From Opitutales bacterium (GTDB lineage Bacteria; Verrucomicrobiota; Verrucomicrobiia; Opitutales; UBA953), in assembly GCA_017531845.1 (NCBI GenBank), contig JAFXKI010000007.1:186001-250000 (forward strand): a DNA stretch of 64,000 bases. The letters run 5' to 3'. The notes under the pieces were generated by a model that saw only the letters and a list, made by a program, of their open reading frames with translations, had not been told where the DNA came from and did no database searches. This document shows, one piece after another, positions 7,145 to 16,596 of the stretch (positions within the stretch are counted from its first letter, which is position 1; each line of letters starts with the position of its first letter). The position numbers and the translations under genes are program-made.

Positions 7145-8677
7145 TTATTTTTCAGAAGCCTTCCGCCGCTGCGTGATCTCAAGAAAACGTTCCCGCATTT
7201 GCCTGAGTTTTTCCGGATGCGTTTCCGCGAGATTTTTTTGTTGCGCGGGATCGGCGGAAATATTGTAGAGGGCATCGACCTCGGCGTTCCCGTTTTCAAT
7301 CTTGGTCAGCCACGCGACAGACGGCAGTTTCGGATGCGCAGGAATATAAACGAAGTCGCCTTCGCGATAGGCAAGCCGCCCTGTCGCTTCCACAACAAAG
7401 TTTTTGCGCCCGGCTTTTTTGTTTTCTCCGAGAAAAACATCCGCATGCATTTCCGAATCCGTATCGCTCGGCACGTTCCCGCCGACGAGTTCGGCAAGGC
7501 TCGCAAACAAGTCCAGTTGAGAAACGGGAACGTCCGAAACGCCCGGCTTCACGCGTCCCTGCCACCGCACAACAAAAGGCACGCGCGTTCCGCCTTCAAA
7601 CAAACTGTATTTCCCGCCGCGCAATGTTCCCGCCGGGCGGTATTTTTTCTCTGCGGCAAGCTCCTCCGCCCCGTCCGCATAACCGTCGTTGAGCACGGGA
7701 CCGTTATCGCTCGTAAGCACGATAAATGTTTCCCTGTCGAGATTTTCCGCTTTGAGCAAATCCAGCAATTCACCGACCTGCGCATCTGCCTCGAGAATAA
7801 CGTCGCCGCGCGGTCCGAGCCCGGATTTTCCCGCAAATTTCGGATTCGGCACGCGCGGCACATGCGGCTGGTGTAGCGCGTAATACATAAAAAACGGACG
7901 ATCTTTGTTTTTTCGAATAAAATCGTGAGCTTCCCGGGCAAAAACATTTGCCATTTCTTCGTCAACCCAACGCGCTTTTTCGCCGCCCTTCATGAACCCG
8001 ATGCGGGAAACACCGTTGACAACAGCGTCCGCGTGCCCGTGATTCGGTGCCGGCTTCTGCTTAAGCAAATGCGGATGCGTGCGTCCCGTCGGCTCTCCCG
8101 GGAAATTTTTGCGGTAGCTGACAAAGATCGGATCGGCGGGATCGCAGTTCACAACGTATCCGTTTGAAAAATACACACAGGGAACGCGGTCGTTCGTCGC
8201 CGCCATAATAAATGAGTGGTCAAAGCCGATTTCGGACGGTCCGGGCGAGATTTTTTTGTTCCAGTCCGAATTCCCCCGCCCGAGTCCGAGATGCCACTTC
8301 CCGATGGCACAAGTCGCGTAGCCGCGTTCCCGAAACATCGTCGCCATCGTCGGTTTGTCCGTAGGAATAATCAACGGAGAATCTCCCGGCAAAATATTGA
8401 CATTTTTTCGCCAAGGATAGACGCCCGTGAGCAAGCCGTAGCGGCTCGGAGAGCTGGTCGCCGAAGCCGCGTAGCCGCGGGTAAAGCGCAAGCCCTCGCA
8501 GGCGAGCCGGTCGAAATTCGGCGTTTTTAACGAAGCTCCGTAAGCGGAAACATCGCCATACCCCAAATCATCCGCAATAATTATAATTACGTTCGGTTTT
8601 TCCTGAGCAACGGCGGGAACGCCGCCTCCGACAAGCATAAATGCCGACGCTAAGGCAATAAGTTGAGGCTGTTTCAT
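7145..8677 (-). CDS. Secreted sulfatase, serine-type
   Basis: Hydrolyses sulfate esters, probably from host or algal glycans. The first 25 residues form a signal peptide (hydrophobic core ending near AVAQ). The sulfatase fold follows, with the metal-binding pair in IIIIADDLGYGD (Asp36-Asp37) and later VLTSDNGP. The formylglycine motif is Ser75-Ser-Pro-Ser-Arg79, a serine rather than cysteine version. Such enzymes need a radical-SAM maturase (anSME); none is in the window. At 510 residues it is a normal S1-family length. ATG at 8677 is preferred over TTG at 8683. It lies 103 bp upstream of fumarase on the same strand, but a shared function is not evident. Confidence 0.93.
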   Translation of the reverse strand: MKQPQLIALASAFMLVGGGVPAVAQEKPNVIIIIADDLGYGDVSAYGASLKTPNFDRLACEGLRFTRGYAASATSSPSRYGLLTGVYPWRKNVNILPGDSPLIIPTDKPTMATMFRERGYATCAIGKWHLGLGRGNSDWNKKISPGPSEIGFDHSFIMAATNDRVPCVYFSNGYVVNCDPADPIFVSYRKNFPGEPTGRTHPHLLKQKPAPNHGHADAVVNGVSRIGFMKGGEKARWVDEEMANVFAREAHDFIRKNKDRPFFMYYALHQPHVPRVPNPKFAGKSGLGPRGDVILEADAQVGELLDLLKAENLDRETFIVLTSDNGPVLNDGYADGAEELAAEKKYRPAGTLRGGKYSLFEGGTRVPFVVRWQGRVKPGVSDVPVSQLDLFASLAELVGGNVPSDTDSEMHADVFLGENKKAGRKNFVVEATGRLAYREGDFVYIPAHPKLPSVAWLTKIENGNAEVDALYNISADPAQQKNLAETHPEKLRQMRERFLEITQRRKASEK

Positions 8678-8794
8678 GTGCAAAATCTTCGAAAAAATCG
8701 CCTTTCAACGCAAGCAACAAAGGCAGGAAAACAAAAGAAAACACGAGTGAGCACGAAGTGAATCAAGGCAATCCGTTCTCTCCAAAAACTTAAA

Positions 8795-8867
8795 AATCTC
8801 GCGCGAAGACGCTAAGACGCAAAAGTTTTTTTTCACAAATGCTTCGCGGCTTAGCGGGCTCGCGCTC
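8795..8867. repeat. Intergenic GACGCTAAGACGC-type repeat
   Basis: CGCGAAGACGCTAAGACGCA and, further on, CTTCGCGGCTTAGCG form a loose inverted repeat. The same words recur at 33276-33315 (CTTCGCGGCTTAGCGTCTTG) and 50718-50757. Three such tracts lie just beyond the terminators of the three PEP-CTERM genes. Confidence 0.5.
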
Positions 8868-8904
8868 AAAAAAAAACGTTCCCGCAACCGAAGCTGCGGG
8901 AACG
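8868..8904 (-). terminator. Motif-pair terminator of the first PEP-CTERM gene
   Basis: On the minus strand CGTTCCCGC pairs with GCGGGAACG across a short loop and is followed by nine T. The arms are at 8877-8885 and 8896-8904. Confidence 0.85.
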
Positions 8905-8942
8905 CCACACTTAATATAATTATGAATTAATATATTACTAAA

Positions 8943-9710
8943 TTATTTGCGGCGGCGACGCGATGCCACGAGCGCAAGTGCGCCGAGCCCCGCAAGCATT
9001 CCGAACGCCGACGGCTCGGGGACTGGAGCAGCCGTTCCCATGTGCGCCGTTATGTCATCGACACCGCTAATCACGGAATCCGAAGTGAAAATAGTCAGAT
9101 CAGCAATCCAGCCGTTGAACGTTTCACGAGCGGAGCCGGAATTGCCGGAGCCGATTGCAAAAGTTTGATCACTCGCGCTGGGTAGCGCAAATCCGCCCAA
9201 ATTACGCGTGTAGAAATTATTGTTAGACGTACCGCAAATATACTTTGCTCCGTTTGCGGCGTCATTCCCGCCTTTAAACGAAATCCCGACCAACGTCCAA
9301 GTATTTGCCGTAAGACCAACATTCGCCGTCTCTTTATCTGCGACACCCTTTGCCGTGTACTGCAAACCGGCTCCGTTCGTGCAGAATTTAAAACCGTTTT
9401 GCTGTGCACCATAGCCGAAAATTGACTCTACGTCATTCGTATCATCCATCTTAATCCACGCAGCGATCGTGATATATTTCGACGAATCGGCAAGAGCATC
9501 ATTGAGGTCTTTATTCGTAATGCCACCGATATAAGTTCCGTCCCCGAAGCTGTAAGTCGTTACCGACATATCTTCAATTTTCGTCGCCGTGTTTGTTGTT
9601 GCAGAAGCGACTAATGCATCCATCGAAACCAACTCGGTAAGCGTCGTTGCCGCATTAGCGCAGGCGGTTCCTGCGGCGAGGAGAGCCGCGAGTGTGATGT
9701 ATTTTTTCAT
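8943..9710 (-). CDS. PEP-CTERM protein with LamG-like domain
   Basis: A 255-residue secreted protein. A signal peptide (MKKYITLAALLAAGTACANA) starts at the ATG at 9710; an upstream non-ATG extension is rejected because it would bury the signal. The central part (ITIAAWIKMDDTN, TWTLVGISFKGG, FNGWIADLTIF) has the pattern of concanavalin A-like/LamG beta-sandwich domains, which bind glycans or proteins. The C-terminus VPEPSAFGMLAGLGALALVA plus RRRRK is a PEP-CTERM sorting signal: PEP box, transmembrane helix and basic tail. It is processed by an exosortase, which is not in this window. The 3' end and terminator closely match those of the gene at 33391. Confidence 0.88.
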   Translation of the reverse strand: MKKYITLAALLAAGTACANAATTLTELVSMDALVASATTNTATKIEDMSVTTYSFGDGTYIGGITNKDLNDALADSSKYITIAAWIKMDDTNDVESIFGYGAQQNGFKFCTNGAGLQYTAKGVADKETANVGLTANTWTLVGISFKGGNDAANGAKYICGTSNNNFYTRNLGGFALPSASDQTFAIGSGNSGSARETFNGWIADLTIFTSDSVISGVDDITAHMGTAAPVPEPSAFGMLAGLGALALVASRRRRK

Positions 9711-9874
9711 AGATTTACAATAATGTTTGAGTGTTAAAAAAGTATTAAAGGAATCGGGCAAACGGGCGTTTCCGCCGATTTGTCCCAATTATTAACGCGG
9801 ATTGTCGCAAAAAAAAAAAGTCTCCGTCAAGCATATTTTTGAAAAAAAAAAAAAGCGTATATTTAGCCGCGCTT

Positions 9875-9902
9875 AATTTTGTAATGAATTTAATACAAAA
9901 TT
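9875..9902. promoter_or_regulatory. 9-bp perfect inverted repeat upstream of nrdA
   Basis: AATTTTGTA (9875-9883) and TACAAAATT (9894-9902) are perfect complements separated by 10 bp, 40 bp ahead of the nrdA start. The position suits an operator. NrdR repressor boxes upstream of ribonucleotide reductase genes are A+T-rich palindromes, but this one does not closely match the usual consensus. A possible -35/-10 pair, TTGAAT (9904) and TACTCT (9926), follows. Confidence 0.4.
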
Positions 9903-9941
9903 ATTGAATCTTTTTTCTGCTTCGATACTCTTTGGCGACCT

Positions 9942-12476
9942 ATGAACGTAATAAAACGCACGGGAACGACAGAGGCCTACGACGGCAGAAAAATTATCAA
10001 CGCCATGGCAAAAGCGTTCGGAAGCACCGGGAACGCCGTCAGCCGGGAAACACTGCAAAAGCTTCTCGAAATTATCGAAAAAAAGCTGGAAACGGAAACA
10101 CCGAAAACTGTCGAAAAAATCCAGGATTTGGTGGAACAGACACTGATGGAGGCGGGCTTTTTTGAAGAGGGAAAGCGCTACATTCTGTTTCGTCAAAAAC
10201 GCAATGAATTTCGCCGTTTACGAGCGGATATTTGTGAAATGATTGTGCATGGCGATGCAGCCCAGCGGGAACGCTTGGACAAGGTTTTTTCGGGAGTTCA
10301 AAAAGATTATTCCGACGATGTTTATTCCCTTTCCATTCTGAAAGCGAAGCTGATGTCTTTTCTGAAAGACGGAATGACGAGGCAGGAACAGCTTTCCACG
10401 CTTGTCCGCGCGTCCTCGGAGCTGGCGAGCCCGGAAGGACCGAAGTGGGAATTTATTGCCGCGCGGCTCCTGAATTTTTCTTTTCGGGAAACGCTTTCCG
10501 CCAAAATCGAAGAGCTCAAGCTCGGGAATCTGTTTGAAAAAATCGAATACCTCACGGAAGAAGGCTTATACGGAAGCTACATATTACGGGCGTATTCCAA
10601 GGAAGAAATTCTCGAAGCCGAGCGCTTTATCGTTCCCGAGCGCGACCATCTGTTTACTTTTTCCGGGCTAGATCTTTTGCTGAAGCGTTACGTTATCCGC
10701 ACGCGCAAGCACGTTCCCGTAGAAACGCCGCAAGAAATGTTCCTCGGGATTGCGCTTCATCTTGCGATGAACGAAAAAACAAACCGGATGGAATGGGTGC
10801 GGCGCTTTTACAACATTCTCTCCCGCATGGAAGTAACAATGGCGACGCCGACGCTCGCCAATGCCCGCAAGCCGTATCACCAGCTTTCGTCCTGTTTTAT
10901 TGATACCGTTCCCGACAGCCTCAACGGGATTTATCGCTCGCTGGACAACTTCGCGAAAGTTTCCAAATTCGGCGGCGGCATGGGGCTTTATTTCGGTAAA
11001 GTACGCTCTATCGGATCCTCGATTCGCGGATTCGAAGGCGTTGCCGGAGGTGTGATTCGCTGGATTCGTCTGGTAAACGATACCGCCGTTGCCGTAGACC
11101 AGCTCGGAGTGCGCACGGGAGCCGTTGCCGTTTACCTCGATGTTTGGCATAAGGATTTGCTTGAATTTCTTGCGCTACGAACCAACAACGGAGACGAACG
11201 CATGAAGGCGCACGATGTCTTTCCGGGCATTTGCTATCCGGATCTTTTCTGGAAAATGGCAAAAGAAAATCTCAATCAGGATTGGTATCTGATGTGCCCG
11301 CACGACATTCGGTCCGTAAAAGGCTACAACCTCGAAGATTTTTGGGGTGAAGAATGGGAAAAACGCTATTGGGATTGTGTGCACGACAACCGTATCGCAA
11401 AGCGCGCCGTTTCGATTAAAGACGTCGTCCGGCTTATTCTGAAATCCGCCGTTGAGACGGGAACGCCCTTTGCGTTTAACCGCGACACAGTCAACCGTGC
11501 GAATCCCAACCCTCACGCCGGCATGATTTATTGCTCCAACCTTTGCACGGAAATTGCCCAAAACATGAGCGCAATCAGCTCCGTTTCGACGGAAATCACA
11601 ACGGAAGACGGCGAAACCGTTGTCGTGACCAAGACAAAGCCGGGCGATTTTGTCGTGTGCAACCTTGCTTCGCTGTGTTTGGGAAATCTCCCGCTCGAAG
11701 ACAAAGCCTATCTTTCCCGCGTCGTTCACACGGCGATGCGCGCACTCGACAACGTGATCGATTTAAATTTCTTCCCCCTGCCCTACGCACAGCTGACAAG
11801 CCTCGCGTATCGCCCGGTCGGGCTCGGCGCAAGCGGCTGGCACCATGCGCTCGCCAAGCGGAAAATCCGCTGGGAAAGCGAAGAACACCTGGAGTTCGCC
11901 GACAGTATTTTCGAATGCATAAATTTTGCAGCCGTCGAAGCCTCCTGCAATACGGCGGAAGAGAAAGGCGCTTATTCGCTTTTTGAAGGTTCCGACTGGC
12001 AAACGGGAACGTATTTCGAAAAGCGTAATTACACATCGGAAGCATGGAAAAAACTCGCGCTCCGCGTGAAAAAGCACGGCGTACGCAACGGCTACATGCT
12101 CGCCATCGCACCGACAAGTTCCACGAGCATTATTTCGGGAACGACTCCCGGAATCGATCCCGTCATGAAACGCTGGTTTCTCGAAGAGAAAAAAGGCTAC
12201 ATGCTCACGCGTACCGCGCCGGAACTGTCCCCGGGAACGTGGTGGTTCTACCAAAATGCCCACCAGATCGACCAAAGCTGGTCCGTTCGCGCCTGCGGGA
12301 TTCGCCAACGGCACATCGACCAGGCTCAAAGCATAAATTTGTATATTACAAACGAATACAGCATGCGACGTGTTTTAGACTTATACCTGCTGGCATGGGA
12401 AAGCGGCGTAAAAACCGTTTATTACGTGCGCAGCAAATCCCTCGAAGTCGAAGAATGCGAAAGCTGCTCCGCATAA
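9942..12476 (+). CDS. nrdA: Ribonucleoside-diphosphate reductase, alpha subunit (class I)
   Basis: Reduces ribonucleoside diphosphates to deoxyribonucleotides, using a radical delivered by NrdB. The 844-residue chain begins with an ATP-cone (VIKRTGTTEAYDGRKI, residues 1-90), the allosteric activity domain. The barrel contains SSCFIDTVPDS, GGGMGLYFGKVRS, NLCTEI and the late APTSSTSIISGTTPGIDP. It ends with ECESCSA, the flexible cysteine pair that receives electrons from thioredoxin or glutaredoxin. nrdB follows after 31 bp. Class I enzymes need oxygen to generate their cofactor, which indicates at least microaerobic growth despite the fermentation genes. An inverted repeat lies 40 bp upstream. 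Confidence 0.97.
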   Translation: MNVIKRTGTTEAYDGRKIINAMAKAFGSTGNAVSRETLQKLLEIIEKKLETETPKTVEKIQDLVEQTLMEAGFFEEGKRYILFRQKRNEFRRLRADICEMIVHGDAAQRERLDKVFSGVQKDYSDDVYSLSILKAKLMSFLKDGMTRQEQLSTLVRASSELASPEGPKWEFIAARLLNFSFRETLSAKIEELKLGNLFEKIEYLTEEGLYGSYILRAYSKEEILEAERFIVPERDHLFTFSGLDLLLKRYVIRTRKHVPVETPQEMFLGIALHLAMNEKTNRMEWVRRFYNILSRMEVTMATPTLANARKPYHQLSSCFIDTVPDSLNGIYRSLDNFAKVSKFGGGMGLYFGKVRSIGSSIRGFEGVAGGVIRWIRLVNDTAVAVDQLGVRTGAVAVYLDVWHKDLLEFLALRTNNGDERMKAHDVFPGICYPDLFWKMAKENLNQDWYLMCPHDIRSVKGYNLEDFWGEEWEKRYWDCVHDNRIAKRAVSIKDVVRLILKSAVETGTPFAFNRDTVNRANPNPHAGMIYCSNLCTEIAQNMSAISSVSTEITTEDGETVVVTKTKPGDFVVCNLASLCLGNLPLEDKAYLSRVVHTAMRALDNVIDLNFFPLPYAQLTSLAYRPVGLGASGWHHALAKRKIRWESEEHLEFADSIFECINFAAVEASCNTAEEKGAYSLFEGSDWQTGTYFEKRNYTSEAWKKLALRVKKHGVRNGYMLAIAPTSSTSIISGTTPGIDPVMKRWFLEEKKGYMLTRTAPELSPGTWWFYQNAHQIDQSWSVRACGIRQRHIDQAQSINLYITNEYSMRRVLDLYLLAWESGVKTVYYVRSKSLEVEECESCSA

Positions 12477-12507
12477 ATTTAAATAACCACTAAAAACCAG
12501 AAAAAAA

Positions 12508-13551
12508 ATGAAAACGTTAACCAAAAGCCCCCTGTTTAATCCGGACGGAGACACCGATGTCCGCCTCCGCCGCATGGTCGGCGGGAACACCACGAATCTG
12601 AACGATTTCAACAACATGAAATATCCGTGGGTTTCCGCATGGTATCGCCAAGCGATGAATAATTTTTGGATTCCGGAAGAAATCAATCTCGCACAGGACA
12701 CCAAAGACTATCCGAAACTCGATAAAGCCGAGCGCACTGCCTACGATAAAATCCTCTCCTTCCTCGTGTTTCTCGACTCCATTCAAACGGTAAACTTACC
12801 GAATGTCGCCGAATACATCACCGCAAACGAAGTCAATCTTTGCCTGAACATTCAAACATTCCAGGAATGTGTACACTCCCAGAGCTATTCCTATATGCTC
12901 GACACGATTTGCTCCCCGGAACAACGGAATGACATCCTTTACCAATGGAAAACCGACGAACACCTGCTTCGCCGCAATTCCTTCATCGGCAACACCTACA
13001 ACGCCTTTCAGCTTGATAAAGACTTTTTCAGCTTCATCAAAGTTCTCATCGCAAACTACATTCTCGAAGGCATTTATTTTTATTCCGGATTCATGTTTTT
13101 CTACAATCTGGCACGCAACGGAAAAATGCCCGGCTCCGCACAGGAAATCCGCTACATCAACCGCGACGAGAACACTCACCTTTGGCTCTTCCGCAATATT
13201 ATTTTGGAACTGAAAAAAGAAGAGCCGGAAATGTTCACACCGGAACGCGTCGAAGCCTACGCCGCCATGATGCGCGAAGGTGTCGATCAGGAAATCGCGT
13301 GGGGGAAATACGTCATCGGAAACAATATTCAGGGGCTGACGCCGAAAATGATTTCGGACTACATCATGTATTTGGGAAATCTGCGCTGGACGAGCCTCGG
13401 CTTTGCTCCGCTCTACCCCGGCTACGACAAAGAACCCGAAGACATGGCGTGGGTTTCTTCCTATGCAAATGCCAACATGGTAAAAACGGACTTTTTCGAA
13501 GCCCGCTCCACGGCTTACGCTAAAAGCACCGCACTCGAGGACGACCTGTAA
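12508..13551 (+). CDS. nrdB: Ribonucleoside-diphosphate reductase, beta subunit
   Basis: Carries the di-metal site and the radical that starts NrdA catalysis. In 347 residues all expected ligands are visible: Asp in FLDSIQ, Glu and His in TFQECVHS, Glu in ILEGIYFY, and Glu and His in NRDENTHL. The tyrosine of HSQSYSY occupies the place of E. coli Tyr122, so this is a tyrosyl-radical type rather than the Chlamydia type that has phenylalanine there. It lies 31 bp after nrdA and is followed by a terminator, so the two form an operon. It contains no exact GGGAACG motif; one near-miss is at 12581-12589. Confidence 0.97.
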   Translation: MKTLTKSPLFNPDGDTDVRLRRMVGGNTTNLNDFNNMKYPWVSAWYRQAMNNFWIPEEINLAQDTKDYPKLDKAERTAYDKILSFLVFLDSIQTVNLPNVAEYITANEVNLCLNIQTFQECVHSQSYSYMLDTICSPEQRNDILYQWKTDEHLLRRNSFIGNTYNAFQLDKDFFSFIKVLIANYILEGIYFYSGFMFFYNLARNGKMPGSAQEIRYINRDENTHLWLFRNIILELKKEEPEMFTPERVEAYAAMMREGVDQEIAWGKYVIGNNIQGLTPKMISDYIMYLGNLRWTSLGFAPLYPGYDKEPEDMAWVSSYANANMVKTDFFEARSTAYAKSTALEDDL

Positions 13552-13566
13552 AAACGCTTTCGCGAA

Positions 13567-13603
13567 AAAAAACTCCTTCTCTAAAATAGAGGAGGAGTTT
13601 TTT
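13567..13603. terminator. Bidirectional terminator between nrdB and folK
   Basis: AACTCCTTCTCT and AGAGGAGGAGTT form the stem. Eight A precede and six T follow, so it can stop transcripts from both sides. The folK stop codon (13581-13583) lies inside the hairpin. Confidence 0.8.
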
Positions 13604-14078
13604 CATTTAAAAAGCGGAAGCAGGCGGGAACGCGCTCTCCAAGCGCAGAAAACATTTCCCGCAACGGGATCGTAACAAATTCGCGTTCCCGCCAACGCGG
13701 ATGCGGAAGCGTCAAAAACGCCGTATCTCGCATTTCATTTTCGAAAAAAATCAAATCCAAATCCAAGGTGCGCGGCGCATTCGGGAAAGGACGTTCCCGC
13801 CCGAATTTTTTTTCGATATCGAGTAATTCCGCCAAAAAATCCTCCGGAGAAAATGTTGCGCGAACACCGACGAGAGCCGTCGCATTCAAAAAATCCGGCT
13901 GGTTCAAATAGCCGACCGGTTTTGTCTCGTAAAAAGAAGAACGCGCAAGAACAACGTTCCCGCGCGCCTCCAGCTCGGCAAGCGCGGCACTGAGCGTTCC
14001 CGCGCGATCGCCGAGATTTGCGCCCAGCGCAACCACCGCCGGACGCAAGTTTCCAAAATTTAGCGACGAACCGTGCAT
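13581..14078 (-). CDS. folK: 2-amino-4-hydroxy-6-hydroxymethyldihydropteridine pyrophosphokinase
   Basis: Transfers pyrophosphate from ATP to the pterin alcohol in folate synthesis. This 165-residue protein shows the family hallmarks: ALGANLGDR near the start, FYETKPVGYLNQPDFLNAT in the pterin-binding half, GRERPFPNAPRTLDLDLIF with the metal-binding aspartates, and LPHPRWREREFV. It is the usual length. The ATG at 14078 makes it overlap the end of pheT by 19 bp, so it is probably cotranslated as the last gene of dxr-pheT-folK. Its last codons are part of a terminator stem. Confidence 0.95.
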   Translation of the reverse strand: MHGSSLNFGNLRPAVVALGANLGDRAGTLSAALAELEARGNVVLARSSFYETKPVGYLNQPDFLNATALVGVRATFSPEDFLAELLDIEKKFGRERPFPNAPRTLDLDLIFFENEMRDTAFLTLPHPRWREREFVTIPLREMFSALGERVPACFRFLNEKTPPLF

Positions 14079-16513
14079 TTCACGGCGCGCTCAATATCGA
14101 GCATGATTTTTTCAAAAACCTTCATCACTTCCGCATCCGTCAGCGTCTTTGTTTCCGAACGGAAAACGATTTCGAACGCGAGCGATTTTTTGCCTTCGGG
14201 CAAGCCCGTTCCCGTGTAAACATCGAAGCAATTGACTTTTTCCACGTTAAACTGCTTTGCCGTCGCCTTCGTCGCCGTCGCCTTGAGGCGGTCCGCCACG
14301 TCTCCGGCGGGAACGGATGCATCGACGATGAGCGCAATATCCTTCGTTACCGGCGGGAACGAGGAGAACGGCTTGAATCGCGGACGCTTCGGTGCGTTTT
14401 TAAATACGTCTTGCGTGAAAAGGATTTCTCCGGCGATAACGTTTTCGTTGATATCCCAAGTTTGCTGAGCAAGCTTGACATTGATCAGCCCGAGCGAAAG
14501 TTCCGCCGCGCGGGCGCGGTCGCTTCCCGCGGCAGCATGCCCTTTTTGCCAAATCGGAGTTGTCTCCGCATCCATTGCGGAAAAGAGCAAGCGTTGCTCC
14601 GCGATTCCGGCGCGAGCGGCAAGCTCAAGGCAAAGTTTTTTCGCAAAATAAAAATCGATTTTTTCGCGGGAACGCCAGGTGCGCGCCACCGGTTCGGCAA
14701 GCGCGACAAAGGCGACGGAAACCATTTCACGCAACGAGCCATCCCTCTGCGGGCGGAACACCGTGCCGATTTCAAAAAATCGGCGCGGTTCATTGTGCGC
14801 GGCAAGATTGAGCTTCATCGCGTCCAGCAGTCCCGGCAAAAGCGACGGACGGATGTGGGACTGATCGCTCGTGAGCGGATTTGCCAGCGCGAGCGCGGCA
14901 GTCATTTTTTCGCCGAAGCATTTTTTGAGCTCAACGGAATCGCGCAAAGTGTAATGCACGCATTCGGCGAAGCCCTGCCCCGTAAGCAAAGCCCCCGCTT
15001 TACGGCGAAATTCCGCTGCGGGCGCATCGCTATCCGGAGCCTTCGGAGCGGGAATTGCCTCGGACGGGATTGTATCCGTTCCGTAAATACGCACGAACTC
15101 TTCAACGAGGTCTATCGGGCGATCCACTTCCGGACGAAACGCGGGAACGAGCACTTTCCACGCGTTCCCGTTTTCGGAAACGGAAAACCCGAGGCGGCGG
15201 AAAACGTCGAGAATTGCCGCATCACCCACGGAGTAGCCGCAGCGTTCCCGCACATAATCGCCGGAAATTTCGATTTCGCGATCTGCGCGCGGGAGTTCGC
15301 CGAGCGCGATCTGCGGACCGGAAATTTCTCCGCCCGCGATTTCGCAAATAAGCTGCGCGGCGCGCGCTCCCGCCTTGGCAACCATGGTCGGATCGACATC
15401 GCGCGTGAAGCGCATGGAACTGTCGGAGGAAAGTGCGAGTCTGCGCGAAGTTTTGCGGACATTTGCCGGATTAAACCATGCGGCTTCAAGCACGACGTCC
15501 GTCGTCGCGTCCGTCACGCCGGATTCTTCGCCGCCCATAACGCCGGCAACGACGAGCGGTTTTTCCGCATCGGCGATCAGGCACATTTCAGGCGAAAGCT
15601 CATAGGTTTTTCCGTCGAGCAATTTAATTTTTTCGCCTTCCGTAGCTTGGCGCACGCAAATCGCGTTCCCGCCGATTTTAGCCGCGTCAAACGCATGAAG
15701 CGGGTTGCCGAGCTCCATCAGCACCCAGTTCGTGATGTCGACAACGTTGTTAATCGGGCGCAAACCGACAGCGAGCAAATCGCGTTGCATCCATTCCGGC
15801 GAGGGTGCAATTTTCACACCGCGAATCGAAAACGCATTGTAAAGCGCGCAGTTCGGCGAAGTGATTTCAAGTTTTTTCAAAAGGGAATTTTCTGCGGGAA
15901 CGCTACTGATCGGCGCAAGATTTTGCGGGAACGCCGGCAAATTCAACGGTTTGTTAAAATACGCCGCGAGGTCGCGGGCTACGCCGAGAATGCTCAGGCA
16001 GTCGCCGCGATTTGCCGTAATCGAGATGTCAAAAACCGTGTCCGCAGGCGGGAAATGGTCGTTAATCGAAGTACCGAGCGGCAAGTTGCGCTCCGTTAAA
16101 ATAAGCAATCCGGCGTGATCTTCGCTGATGCCGAGTTCGCGAGCCGAGCACATCATTCCCTGGGAAACTTCGCCGCGCATTTTGGTTTCGTTGATAGCGA
16201 AGCCGCCCGGCATCACCGCACCCGGAAGCGCGACGGGAACGATATCGCCCGCTTTAAAATTTTTGGCGCCGCAAACAATTTGGCGGATCGTGCCGTCGCC
16301 GACATCGACTTGGCAAACGCTCAGGTGGTCGCTGTTCGTATGCGGAACGAAGGAAAGAATTTTTCCGATAACGATATTTTTGAGCGGCACTAAACCCGCC
16401 GAGGAAATTTCTTCGACTTCGAGCCCGATCATCGGCAAAACGTCCGCGATCTTTTCTGCGGGAACGTCGCTCAAATCCACATACTTATTCAGCCATTGCA
16501 GGGAAACTTTCAT
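14060..16513 (-). CDS. pheT: Phenylalanine-tRNA ligase, beta subunit
   Basis: Together with the alpha subunit it charges tRNA-Phe. The 817 residues start MKVSLQWLNKYVDL, the standard beginning, at 16513; further upstream codons are rejected. An EMAP/OB tRNA-binding domain (about 40-150, SFVPHTNSDHLSVCQVDVG) is followed by the B3/4 and B5 domains (LMELGNPLHAFDA, VMGGEESGVTDAT, FTRDVDP). The core region (DLVEEFVRIYGTDTIP) comes next, and the protein ends with an anticodon-binding ferredoxin-like domain (FSSFPPVTKDIALIVD). pheS is not adjacent, unlike in many bacteria. It lies 83 bp downstream of dxr and overlaps folK. Confidence 0.97.
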   Translation of the reverse strand: MKVSLQWLNKYVDLSDVPAEKIADVLPMIGLEVEEISSAGLVPLKNIVIGKILSFVPHTNSDHLSVCQVDVGDGTIRQIVCGAKNFKAGDIVPVALPGAVMPGGFAINETKMRGEVSQGMMCSARELGISEDHAGLLILTERNLPLGTSINDHFPPADTVFDISITANRGDCLSILGVARDLAAYFNKPLNLPAFPQNLAPISSVPAENSLLKKLEITSPNCALYNAFSIRGVKIAPSPEWMQRDLLAVGLRPINNVVDITNWVLMELGNPLHAFDAAKIGGNAICVRQATEGEKIKLLDGKTYELSPEMCLIADAEKPLVVAGVMGGEESGVTDATTDVVLEAAWFNPANVRKTSRRLALSSDSSMRFTRDVDPTMVAKAGARAAQLICEIAGGEISGPQIALGELPRADREIEISGDYVRERCGYSVGDAAILDVFRRLGFSVSENGNAWKVLVPAFRPEVDRPIDLVEEFVRIYGTDTIPSEAIPAPKAPDSDAPAAEFRRKAGALLTGQGFAECVHYTLRDSVELKKCFGEKMTAALALANPLTSDQSHIRPSLLPGLLDAMKLNLAAHNEPRRFFEIGTVFRPQRDGSLREMVSVAFVALAEPVARTWRSREKIDFYFAKKLCLELAARAGIAEQRLLFSAMDAETTPIWQKGHAAAGSDRARAAELSLGLINVKLAQQTWDINENVIAGEILFTQDVFKNAPKRPRFKPFSSFPPVTKDIALIVDASVPAGDVADRLKATATKATAKQFNVEKVNCFDVYTGTGLPEGKKSLAFEIVFRSETKTLTDAEVMKVFEKIMLDIERAVKCTVRR

Positions 16514-16596
16514 AATTGGCGAAAAATGATAGACGTTCCCGCCACGCCGCGCAAGTATGCAAAATCTCCGCGGCATGCCGCCGACGCAAAAAAAAA

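Noticed and set aside
14018-16099. A 693-codon open frame antisense to pheT
   Set aside because: PheT domains account for the region on the minus strand.
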